Origin: Pomacea canaliculata
Lineage: Eukaryota; Mollusca; Gastropoda; Architaenioglossa; Ampullariidae
Assembly: GCF_003073045.1 (NCBI RefSeq)
Contig: NC_037602.1
Location: 10,216,464 to 10,280,463 of the forward strand
DNA length: 64,000 nt
Direction of reading: 5' to 3'
Part shown: positions 12,281 to 23,936 of the stretch, in pieces
Layout: each line of letters begins with the position of its first letter
How positions within the stretch are numbered: position 1 is the first letter of the stretch
Program-made: the position numbers and the translations under genes
The notes under the pieces: model-generated
Told to the model about the DNA's origin: nothing
Database searches by the model: none
The model's input: the letters and a program-made list of their open reading frames with translations, nothing else

Positions 12281-12854
12281 TATCTCGCATGCGAACGACC
12301 GACGTATATCTCACCATAAAACAAACTCATGTTGTTTCTGATTAATGCAATATACTGAGAATAATAACATGATATGCTGTAAATATTTTTTTGTCTTTAA
12401 ATGGTAGTTTCTGGCTCGATTGCGTAGTCACATATCTCCATCAAATTTATTTCACGATGACATGTGTATACTTAATTTAATTATTGGTACATCTATGGTA
12501 ATGTTGTTACCATCAATCAGAGCACTTGGGAGCGTCAGGTTTATTGAGATAACTTTGTATAGGACAGTCTGTGGAATAATTCCAAATCATCTTGGTCATA
12601 CGGGTAGCAAGCAAAGTTCTCATTTAAATGAAAGGACCACACACCAAAGAAGACCCTGATGGTAGTACACGGTGCGTGTGTGGTAAGAGATTGAGCTGAC
12701 TGATTGCAGTGTTGCGATTAAAAACTGTTATTATTTCTGAAATTAAACCTCATATCTGTTAAGGAATGAAGTGTTGTGTCATCACTTTGCTAACCAAAGA
12801 CATCCAAATTTTTCTAAGAACAAAGAATTTGGAACAAAGAATTCTGCAGTTGAG

Positions 12855-14058
12855 CTAATTGTCAGGAAAAACGATGACCCCACTGAAATAGCTGTGGACG
12901 CCGGCATAGACGTGACCCCCTACGGTGACCTGCACCCAGTACTTGTCTCCAGCATTGGCATGGTCTATGATGGAGGTGGACTCGGAGGTCGGAAGCGCGC
13001 TGTCATACACACGCATGCGTGCAAGGATTCCTCCGTTCTTGTAGATGTCGACGAGCACGTCGCCTGTAAACTGCGGGAACATCTGCGTGCTCAGGAGGTA
13101 GACCCCCGAGTGAGGTGCGGTGAAGATGCCCGACAAGTGGTCGTAGGCGTTGCCCACGTTGAAGTCGACTGCGTGAAAGGGAATCGGTGCATTGGCCACC
13201 AGATCCACATCCACCCTTGCAAGAAACGCCACCTTGTGTTCTGAAAAAAAATATGTTTTACGTACAGTGGACCTTGGCACTTGACTACAAACCACAAAGA
13301 CTGGTTGAGTACTGATCAGTCGAGGTATTGGGCACCTTTTGCCATAAGGAATAATTTAACGGTACCTAGTTAGTTCACTTTGCGGCCCTGTGCTCCACTT
13401 TATGCAAAAAGAATCTAGGTCAATCACGGTCATTTACAAAGGACAATGTCTGCAAATATGAAAGCACTACTCAAGACTCAAAGTCATGCCAACAGTTGCA
13501 TTCCCCAATTGGCCTTCTCTGTAGAAGTTTGCACAGGATGGGCCAACCACGGAATGCCTCTTGCCTACACAACAAAGCTGGAATCTGTCTGTTTGTCTGT
13601 CTGTCTATCTGTCTGTCTTCTTGCATGCCTGCTGCATGTGTGGGTTGTAAAGTGCATATTCCACACTACCTGCAGTCACTGTTTGTAGAGCCTGGACTTG
13701 GGCCTGAAGGGCGAGGAGAGCGGCATTGTCGGCTTTGGATGATTGAAGTGCCTCGAGGCCTGCAACTTTCTGAAATCATGGAAGAGGTTGTTAACAAAAT
13801 AATGGTCTCACTAGCTGCTTAATGATCCTTTAACTTTCCGACAAAAGGCGGACTATTAAGAAACAACCAAAGTAGAGGCTGACAGACTGATCCCCAAACA
13901 CTCTTATGTCCTCCAGTTCTCACCTGCGAAAGCTGACTGACTACAGCCTCCAGAGGGTCAAGATCGTCTGACCTTTTGACCAGCCTCGACGGTGCCGCGG
14001 TGCACAGCCACAGACAGAGAGCGAGTACAGGTAGAGTTGACAGGAGGTTTCTAGTCAT
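12855..14058 (-). CDS. Secreted C1q-domain protein, copy B (3 coding exons, 207 aa)
   Basis: Exons are 13924-14058 (signal peptide MTRNLLSTLPVLALCLWLC and RLVKR site), 13670-13769 (coiled coil, 100 nt) and 12855-13240 (C1q domain, 386 nt, the same length as in copy A). The gene is intact. It differs from copy A mainly by a 12-nt (4-codon) shorter coiled-coil exon and scattered substitutions in the C1q head, and its introns are compact. A 5'-UTR exon ends at 14434 with donor CAG/GTAAGT, and the coding exon begins at about 14068. The spacing and shared introns show a tandem duplication with copy A. Which copy is older cannot be told from one window. Confidence 0.93.
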
Positions 14059-14068
14059 TGTCTTGTCT

Positions 14069-16022
14069 CTGACACAACTGACAGGAAATAAAGTCGTTAA
14101 TTATAGAGTTACCTTACAGAGTTGAAATGAAAGACTCTGATAGAAGATGATAATTAAGTTCAACAGTTTTGGAACCTGTAGGAAACGTACAATAATCGCA
14201 ATAAACACGAGGACTACAAGAACATTTTGTGTTTTAGGGTAGGGAACGTGGTTCTCACTATGCATACTTTCGCACATCTGTATAAAATTTATTTAAATAA
14301 AAGTAACTTTGCTTAAGCTTCGATAGCGATGAACAATCACCGAGAAAATATTTGAAATCTTCTTGCACATTCTTACCTACAACCGCCGTATTTATTCTTT
14401 CTAAAACTAGTGAATGCTGACTCGTGGACTTACCTGCCTACAGAGTCGGGTTCCAACAAGTGAATAGAGACAAGGGCAGGACACAAGTCATACACAGCTC
14501 TCCACAAGGTAAGTCTCACTCATATGGAATATAGAAGGGGAACCAGAGGTGTGACGGATCCTCTTCAGTCACTCGCTTCTCTGATTGGCATTTGTAATCT
14601 CTCTCTCTTACACACACACACGCGCGCGCACACGCACACACGTACTCATACACTCAAATAAACATGTATTGCCACTCAAACTTTTGAAAAGCTTTCTCCT
14701 GTCTCGATTTTTGTTTGGTCTTTACTCTCATATCCCTAATGTAAAAGTGTCACATCAAGGTATCAAAGGCAAGCCATATCTGTGTAGTCAACAAACACCA
14801 CGGCAATGAGAGTCGGTGATCCCTCGGACATCTGCATAAAAAGATGATAACTGAGATTTTTCTCTACGTTTTCTTTATTTCCTGGTAAATCCTCTCCAGT
14901 CACTCACTTCTCTGTTTGGCATGTCTCATCTCTCCTCCTCCCCTCTCTCTCTCACAAAGACTCGGTACTCCTGCACGCTCATAAACTCAATGGGTTGTCA
15001 CTCAAATGAATTTTTTAAGTGCTTTTTCTTGTCTTGATTGTTAATGTCTTTACTCTCATTGTCATCTCCCTAATGTCTTTATTCACATGTCATCTCCTTA
15101 ATGTAAGAGTGTCACATTGGAGTGTCACCGCAATGAGAGTCAGTGGAGTGCCACGTACGTTTCTCGTCGGACATCTACATAGAAAAAATAATAACAGATT
15201 TTTCTCTGCCTCTTCTTATTTTTCCTATCCTAGAAGGTTGGTTTAATGTACACTTTTTTAAAATAACAGTTTTTTGCTTTGACGCGAACGTTCGAATCAA
15301 GTACTATTAATTATCGACTAAGGACGAGAGTGCTTTCTGGCGCTGCACGAGCTGGGGAGTACCAAGGAACCGAAGCAAGCTGCTTTAAAATACCATAAAC
15401 ATGAAGTGGATCACCGTGAATTACCTGTACACGTACACGTACACGTACACGTACACGTAGACGCCTGGACATTTGCTGTCTTTTCTGTACAAAACAACTC
15501 TACCTCTTTTCAGGTCTTTATATATTTATTGATATTAACTAAATTTAACTACTAAAAATACACAATAAATGTTAAAAATAATTTACAACATACTTCAGGG
15601 CAAAATCATACAACTCCAACCAACCAACCAACCACCCACCACCAACCTGTTATCATCCTGTCTTTCAAGTCGTCAATACAGGCTTCTATGGTGCTAGTAG
15701 CAGAGTGAGACTCAGTGACAGTCTTGTAATGTCACTAAATACTCTCAAACACTTCTAATACTATTAGATGACAAGGAGCCATCGATAGCTAGAGGAAAAT
15801 TCGACGCCAAAAATTGAAAGAAAACGTTCAGTAACAGAAAGTTAGATGATAGATCCGTCATACAATAAGCTTCAAGGGAAAAGAAGGAAAAAAAAAAAAA
15901 GAAAGATCAAAGTTGACACCACAAAAACAAAATTTAAAAAGCGTGATGTGCTAGGACAGCCTACAGAAAAACCAGGTGACAGGGCTAGAGAAACAAATGC
16001 CTCATTGGGGAAAAAACAAAAC

Positions 16023-16078
<56 letters not shown>

Positions 16079-16254
16079 GGTTAAAATGGCAAGAAAGACG
16101 TGATTTTGCAACATAGGCAGAAAGAATTTACAAACTTATCCCAGTGTTTGGTGTTCACTGCTATAGATACAACGTTGTTATGGTGTAGGTATATACAATG
16201 GCGGTATGATGTTTTAAAAAAAGTCTCAGAAATGGAATCCTTGACCAGCTTTCC
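14069..16254. other. C1q copy B 5' region, extra flank copy and simple repeats; no gene seen
   Basis: The stretch contains the copy B UTR intron and UTR exon (ending at 14434), the second flank copy (about 14551-14880) and a third, more diverged flank copy (about 14887-15240) that has no C1q gene attached. It also holds an (ACGTAC)n run at about 15426-15461, an A-rich run near 15889 and a (CAA)n run at about 16027-16078. Open frames over the CAA run are simple-repeat artefacts. Confidence 0.7.
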
Positions 16255-19200
16255 CTAATTCTTAACACTGATAGACGTGGTGTCTTCTGACACGGTCATG
16301 TGATCTTCCCCGACTTGACCAGGGGAGCAGTTTGCTGAGACGAACTGGAAAAGCACAACAACAAGATTTTGTATTATTTACAGCCCAGTCAAATATCTCT
16401 ACGTCTAATTGTCAAAACACACTTATATGGTTAAGCAACTTTTTCGATTGTTTTTAAAACATTTGTACGGAAATCACTCTTGTCACAGTAAAAAATATAA
16501 ATACACAACATTGCAATAATTTACGTCTTGGGGTAATTGGCTTCTACGACAAACAAGTAAAAAAAAAAAAATGAATTAAGTTGTCGTTTACCTTGATCAC
16601 TCTGCTTTGTTGTCTTTGTGTATTCCACAGCTTAAACACTATTTCTGGAACTGAAACAATTTCAGGCGAATAGTAATATCAATTTAATATTTATGCATAA
16701 TTTTGAAGACGCACAAATTTAACTGGAATCAGCGATACCACACACAGACCTACCTGCACCCAAGGTGTTTAACTACTCACGTACGCACGCACAAATCTTT
16801 TAAAGTTGAAAATGAATGTAAAAGCTGTATTTATAAAACTGATTACCCTGGGGATTGCTGCTCATGCCTTGATATCTGACTTTGCCCTGAAGATGAAAAA
16901 CAAACGGACCCTTGATTATATCCCTTATACAAACAGATGATCGTGTATGTGTGTGTGCGCGCTCGTGTTTGGGGGGAGAGCGGACATTCATTCATCTTTT
17001 TACATGTACCTAATATATTTTAAAGTATCTAAGTTTTACACATATATATTATTTATGTGCTTGTATATTTTACATACAAAGTTTAATTATGCGTGTATTT
17101 CTATTTATGTTTGTACAGTACCTAACAAGTTTTTGATTTGCGTGTCCTTGGTGCCAAGTTGTTGCTGTAATTGTTTAATCTGCGTTCTTGCTCTCGCCAG
17201 TTCCACGGCACACTTAGTTTGCTGGGTTCCAACAGCTCTCTCCTGGTCTGCGAAGAAAATGTTCAGCAATTGATATTTTTTAGGATTTATGCAGTTATAG
17301 AAATCACAATGTTTACAATGGTTCAAGTAAATGTCACGGAGAATGCTGCAAACAGCTTTTTTTATATAAAAAAAAAATTTTCCCAAACCTGTATTTTAAG
17401 TCAGGAAATCACACTGAAGTTACAAAAGCTTGATTCCCCTTTAGTCCTACTATTTCTTTACAGGAAATAGCAACACTGTGGCTCACAGCTATGAAAAACA
17501 GACAACCGGAGAGTTGCCTACCTTTAGCTGATCGTCTTTGTGCTTCAAGGACCTCCAGGCGCTCGCGCTGATGGTCATTGAGCTCTCGGAGCTGCGCCAC
17601 TTCCCGCCGAAGTCGATTCAGTTCATCTACAGGTTGCAGACAGGAAGGACACACATTAACTTGCACAGTTGTTATCACAAGGTCTACACATATATTCGCA
17701 CGTAATGCTTATCTTCATGCACACACCTCCCCACCCAGCAACGCGAGCTAGGTCACAAACGACCAACTGTTGAAGGGAGACAATCCCTCTGTTGTTTCAT
17801 GGCTAGCAATACGCTTGTAGCCTCCCTTGTCCCCTGTCGCGGCTGTCCCGTGAGCGAGAACATTTGTTTCTTAGGTCAGTGCAGCAGATCAACATTAATA
17901 GTCACTGGTTAAAGGAAACTTGCTGTTCTTGAAGTGAAACATAATTTCAGTCGACGTTGTAAGTCTTTATATCTTTATATCATGGCTAAATAATTGGACG
18001 GCACCCACTCTCTCTCCCACCTCTCACCTTCCCCTACGACCACCCCTTACAACTAATACAGAAAGAGAGATGTGCACACAATATTAAAGCATAATTTCAT
18101 ACTAAATTGAGTTTTATACAATTGTTTACACTACTTACTTTGCGCCATTTCGTTTTGTGTGCGCAGTTTTGAGTTCTTCTCCGTAAATTTACTCTGCTGT
18201 TCCTCCAGTCCTTTGAACAGATGCACCAGGCAGTTAGAGACTTTACCACGGGGCAAGAAGTTTTAAAAGGGAAAACCAACGGCATGCTTCCACTCAGAGA
18301 CCATCCATCCACAAAAATAAATAGGCAGACAGATCGAGGAATGGATGAACAGACAAAGGGACTGGTAGAAGACTAAAGCCTAAACTCTCGTGCAGCTTAC
18401 AAGTTTGGTGTGGCTACTTCATTCATCTACCTTGTGTTTCGCGGAGACCACCCGGAGCTTGCTTCATGAGGGTTTTCCCTTCGCGTTGCTGCAGCATCAG
18501 GTTCTGTTCTTCTGCTTGAATAGAGGAAAATCATTCTACAAGTCATTACAAACTTTAGTTCAGAAAGTTGGTACAAGCACAATTTTGTAATATTTCTGTG
18601 TAGCCCACATTTTTTGAAATGAAAAGTAGTTAGTTGATATAAAAGTAGGCCTTAAGTCTACCTTGTAGGTATCATGGCAGTACAGAAGGGAAAAGAACAG
18701 GAAAAGGGGAGGAGGAAGTTGATAACACTAACAAGACCGCAGAGATCATAATTAAAACAAGACTGCAGAAATCATAATTAAAACAAGACTGCAGAAATCA
18801 TAATTAAAACAAGACTGCAGAAATCATAATTAAAACAAGACTGCAGAAATCATAATTAACACAAGTAGACAGCACCCATATTTTTAGTGCACATATTTGG
18901 CTAAGAGCTGATACCTTTATATTTGGTGCGGTTGTCGTCTCGTATCATGATATCTTCTTCAAGTCTGATTAATTTATCTGAAGAATGAGAGACTGAATGT
19001 CAAAATGCTCTGTTAAGGCGACAACAATGTCATTTAGAAATTGATAAATCGACTGTTGTGTAGATTTAATTATATATATATAATTTTAATTATTATTCAT
19101 ATTTCAATTGTCTTAATGTTAAGCTATGTTTATTAGATATACATGGCTGCCATTTTGTAGATAAAAATTAGAAATTGACCAGGGGATGGGCTGATACCTT

Positions 19201-22200
19201 CGCCAGCTTGCTTTGTCGTGAGGATGCATTGAGACTTGAGAGCATACCTTGTAGGTGAACACTTCATACACACACACACAGAGACAAGGGCGCGCAACTC
19301 GATTACTTATGCACAATAGTTTATATGTTTGCTGCAATCATTGTCACAAAGAAAGCCAATACCGAAAGAAAGACACATCGATCAACCTATTTAAGGTTTC
19401 AATGAGAATGGGGACACCAGTCTCACTGTGTGACATGGCAGTGGTGTGTGTCATGTCCTGTGACGTTGACAGCAGCTCAAAGAGAGTCAAAGTAGCAGAA
19501 GCCAGGAGTTAGTTCAGACAAAATCGGTTAATCCAATCCAGTTTATTATAAAATAATACACCTTGATCAATTTAAGTAGGACCAAACATGTCATTTAAAT
19601 AAACTTCAATGATGTCTTACCCTCCATCCATTTTGTGTATTTTGATCGTCCTTCAAATGCTTCGATGGACTCTACCATAAAACAGAATCATGGATACAAA
19701 TATAGACGACAAGTATAATTATAATGTGAGAATGTTTTCCGACTATTGCACAGTAATGACTATTAACGTTAAAAAAAAAAAAAACTAACACCATTTACCA
19801 TTTACGAAAAGCTACATCATTATAATAGAAGCAAAACCTGGAATAAGAAATAAACACTATGTACAGTAAAAGACATCATTGAAACTTTGGCAAAATCAGT
19901 GATTGATTTATGGTAGAAACTGTCTTCTTGAAAAGATTTTTTTATTTTTCTGTTTTTTTAAAAAAATATTTTCTATAATTTTAACAACAAAGATTATTTC
20001 ATTTCACGTTCCAAGTGAATTTTATAACTAACAAAGACGGAGAGAAGAATTGATTAGTTTAATCACTTACTTTGTTTTTCTTGCAGGTCATGTTCTAGTT
20101 GTCGAATTTTAGCTTCTTGTTGTTGTAGAAGTATTTCTTGCTTTGCTTTAAACTCTGAGGAATAGTGCAGTAATCAAACATGGAAACTGTTAACTTGTAA
20201 AAAAGTTATCAAACTTTACTTTGTAGTCACAAAAAGCAACTACTTTATTCTTCAAGCAAAAGGTGAGAGAATAGCAAGTATGAAACGCACGCTCCCTCTC
20301 ACTAAATCACACACACACATAATGCAAAGAGATGAGAAAGGAAATTTAAAAAAAATGTATAAGTGAGACATGGGGAAATGTTTGTAAGAATGAATATAAA
20401 CTGAGTCTTGATCGTTACGTTACCTCGAGCTTGGAATTTCTGTTCCTCCCATTTTGATCTTTCGTCAAGAAGAGCAGTTATTTTCGCTGTAAACAAGGTA
20501 AAAAACAACATCACAGGTGCTGACAAAATATACAAACATCTTTGGCTTGGTTAGTCCTCTGCACAATCTGTTAATCTGTGCTTTTATTTTGAGAACTTTT
20601 TTAAAAGTCTGCTTCTGTTTAGTAAAACTGACCATCTAATTAGATGTTTAGTGAAGCTGGCTAATTATGTGCCAGTTTATGAAATGAGAAAGACATTACT
20701 CACAATTTACATTCTACTTCATTAAACTTGAATTTTTGTATTTTACTAGATTACGCTTGAAATCAACGACCCAATCGGTTTCACGCAAAGATCTCATTCT
20801 ATCTTTACAAAAAATGAGTTTTGAAGTTTGCATATGGCTTCAAAGGAGTAGTCCGAGCAAACTGTTAATAAATTCAATTAGCTGTGTGTACCTTCCGCCC
20901 ATTGCAAGGTTTCTGACTTCTCATGCTTTGTGGTGGAAATGGTAACTGTAACAAAAAAGAGTTGCCCACTGTATTGTCGGACGATGTTTGAGAACTAGTA
21001 ACCCCTATCCTCTTGTAACTTTAACCAGTTGTTTATTGTAACTGCCGTTTATAAAGAGTTATTCTTTATAGATGTCGTCTTAGTTCTGTGTACAAATAAC
21101 CACCTCTTAACTGAAACACATAAAATGAAGAAATACAAGCAACGATAAGAGGATAAGGGCTTATTACACATCTCTCCTACTCTCAGCTAAACACGTTCTC
21201 AGAATGTATTACTAAAGTATGTAAATCAATAAATAAAATCAGTTTGATCCTGACCCTCGGCTTTACGCAGGTCTTGCGCCAGTTGTGTGATGATGGCGTC
21301 TGTATCTTCTCTCTCCATCTGCCGCTGGTTCTGCTGTTCTGTGACAGATTCTAAGACAACAAACATTAAGTCGTTAGAAACAGTCAAAAGCTAGCAAAGG
21401 CTTTCCTACACACTTCCAAGCCTTACACTGAAAGCTCAGAGGCATGCAAACTAACAAACAAACGCACAAAGACATGGAGGCAAGCAGACAAACATATAGT
21501 CAAGTATGAGAACAGGTTCTAACATGTCTCGTGTATTTAAGAACGGACACAATACCTCTCATCTCAGATTCCTTCTCTTTCCATTTCAGGTTCTGTACTT
21601 CAGCAGTTGTCAGTTTTTCTGAAGAAAGAGATAAGAATGTGAGATAACGACGATTAGCTAATTTAAAAATCTTTCTAATCGTTACAAGGACAAGATTATG
21701 GACTCACCAGCTAAGGTCTGGGTATTTGATACACTGGGGTGTTATTCTAGTTTTATAAGATGAACCTTTAGAGTTAAATGTTATTTGTAACCAGTGCACT
21801 TTAGCTCAGATTCTTTTACAAAATGGAGAATTTTACAAACATGGTACTTAGGACTGAGCTTTATTACCCACATACATATCTGTTTCCTCAGTCTCTTATA
21901 TATATAATACATGTATATAGTTGTGCACAATAAACAGTATTTATGCATACAGTTTTCCAATCAACAGACTATTGATGTTTTTAAGTATGCTTTATTCCTG
22001 TGAAATATAGTTAAAGAGCAGGATACCTTCTATCCATGTTATGAACGCGCCTTTCTCAGTGTTTTGGTGTTCTAACGAGGAGATCTCATCTGTAAAGATA
22101 AAGTATCTCTTTAGGGAGCTGTCAAGTTTATTTTCGTGTAATTAAAAGTTACAAGACAAACTTTCTCAAAGGATTTTGATCGAAAGTCCTTCACAGAGCG

Positions 22201-23936
22201 TCTGAAACAAAAAATATGTATTACACTGGGGTAAAATTGTTAATCAAACAACCTCCCAAACAACAAGAACAACAACAAGAACAACGACAGCGTGAACAGT
22301 TAAAACCCAATGTCTGTTCACATTTGACTTGTAAAACATTAATATTAATTTAAGGAAAGCGTGTCAAGTTCACTTGAGCGAGAATAGCTATCAAAACCTT
22401 TTCATTCCAGAGTGTAAGGAAAATTGTTAACTGTGAAAACAATTCATCTTTTTCACTAACCCAGTGCCTTCTTTAAATCGTCCTCAAGTTTCCTGAAGGC
22501 AGTTTTTTGTTCATTCAGTTGACTTTGCAACAGTGAGCGCTGTTCTCTCTGCCATGCTACACAATCAACATTTCATTGGTGAAGTATAATAGAGTATAAT
22601 AGACTACAAACTTGCTATCTGACTCAAAGCATCCACTTTATAATGGAACTAAACAGTCATGTCACTGACCCAAACATTATAAAAAGTTTGTGTGAAATGG
22701 TTCTTTTTGCTTAGATGCATTATTTTTAAATTGACTTTAGAAGCAATGGGTCCGAGGGTTCAAACACTAATCATTTTATTTAAAATAAATAAACATATAA
22801 AATCGTTACATTAGATATAAACATACTGCGTTCCCTCTTCAGTTTTTGATTTTCTCTGCTGAGATTTTTCTTGGTCTCCCGGGGGCTCGGTCTATATAAT
22901 CTGAAATCTGTTGAAGAAAAAAACCAGAATAATTTTAGTTTAATAATAATGAATCAAAATGTTTACACAATTGTAAAATTTAATCATTCAAAATAAATAT
23001 GTGAATGTGTATGCATACGTGCCTATGTATATTCAGCTCTCGGTATGACTGCCTGTAGGTCTGCTCTACTGTCGCCTTGTGAGTGTGCGATATTTCACAA
23101 TAACACATGAATAGTAATAACAAACTCACTCTCTGTCTCGCTGTTGTCATCGAGTAGACTGTCCACAGGATTCTCTTCATTCCTTCCGATGGTTCCTAAC
23201 ATATACAAGTACAAATGTAAAGAAATTCAGTGTATTACTTGGGCAAATAGATAAAACTGCCCTCTCTCTATCTGTCTCTCTTTTTCGCTCTCTAAGGATT
23301 TTAAACATCTATAAATAGTGTAGTCTACATTCAGGCCATGTTTGTGTGATGAAAGTCATCATCGTCGCTTATCTTACTGAAACCGGAGTCCTCCCGGGAC
23401 TTCTTGCTTCTATTATAGAAGACAGGTTCGGGTCGTCTGTCTGCGGCGGTAACCTTCCGGTTGGCGTGCTGGACACCACTGCAAGTCAGGACACTGACCA
23501 TTAGTCCACAACCCTAAGTTATTGTTTGTTTATCTTTTGTTAATATTCATTTTTGTACACATCTTTGTAAGCAAAATATAACTGCGTACATGCATGATTG
23601 GGTAGGTCACGTGGTTCTATGGTGTTGTCAGGAAGTTCTGCATTCAGAGGTATGTCTACTTCGGGAGCCATCGGATCCTCCAAAATGCTCAGCGATTCGA
23701 AGAATTCTGAAAAAAAAAATTATTATCGAATAAACTGTTACTTCTAAGAGGGGAACTATACCTTGAACACTTTGATTCTAAGAGTACTGATAAAGAACAC
23801 CTAGAGTTCTATACAAGTACTGGCAAAGAAACTTTCTCGTACCTTCTTCAATACAGGAATCATCACTTTCGGATTCCGACTGTTCGGAAAAATTGGTTTG
23901 TGTACTTTTGTGAACTTTACTCATCCAGGAACCCAT
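16255..23936 (-). CDS. Coiled-coil gene 1, heptad-sized phase-1 exons (about 541 aa)
   Basis: I recognise no named homologue. Exons: 23843-23936 (ATG, acidic start MGSWMSKVHKSTQTNF), 23590-23706, 23378-23478, 23130-23195, 22827-22907, 22461-22556, 22027-22089, 21556-21618, 21255-21350, 20892-20945, 20424-20486, 20071-20154, 19621-19671, 18915-18977, 18431-18511, 18139-18210, 17522-17626, 17122-17247, then 16592-16650 and 16255-16344 (stop TAG). From exon 5 on, the product is an almost continuous charged coiled coil. Nearly all introns are phase 1. Many exons are 63, 84, 105 or 126 nt, i.e. 3-6 heptads. A repeated order of three exon types is visible: a short exon ending in W-x-E, a 21-residue exon with Trp at position 13, then a 27-32 residue exon. 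Exon 3 (101 nt) breaks phase: its two neighbours fit phase 1 only if one base is missing or another splice site is used. No signal peptide or membrane segment is seen, so it is probably cytoplasmic. Confidence 0.82.
16847..16886 (-). other. Candidate 40-nt cassette exon giving a second C terminus in gene 1
   Basis: The segment has acceptor TTCAG before 16886 and donor GTAATC after 16847. Skipping it joins the exon ending at 17122 to 16592-16650 in frame and leads to the stop at 16255. Including it shifts frame by one and gives a short alternative end (GQSQISRHEQQSPGSRNSV, then stop in the next exon). It is not a multiple of three, unlike most of the array. Confidence 0.55.
18731..18862. repeat. 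Tandem repeat, 26-bp unit, about 5 copies
   Basis: The unit contains ACAAGACTGCAGAAATCATA. It lies in an intron of gene 1. The copies are almost identical, so the repeat is probably young or recently homogenised. Confidence 0.9.

Noticed and set aside
15846-16114. Open frames with poly-Gln or poly-Cys
   Set aside because: They come from a (CAA)n microsatellite; no splice signals or family match.
18731-18862. CRISPR-like array
   Set aside because: Head-to-tail 26-bp repeat with no spacers, in animal intron DNA.
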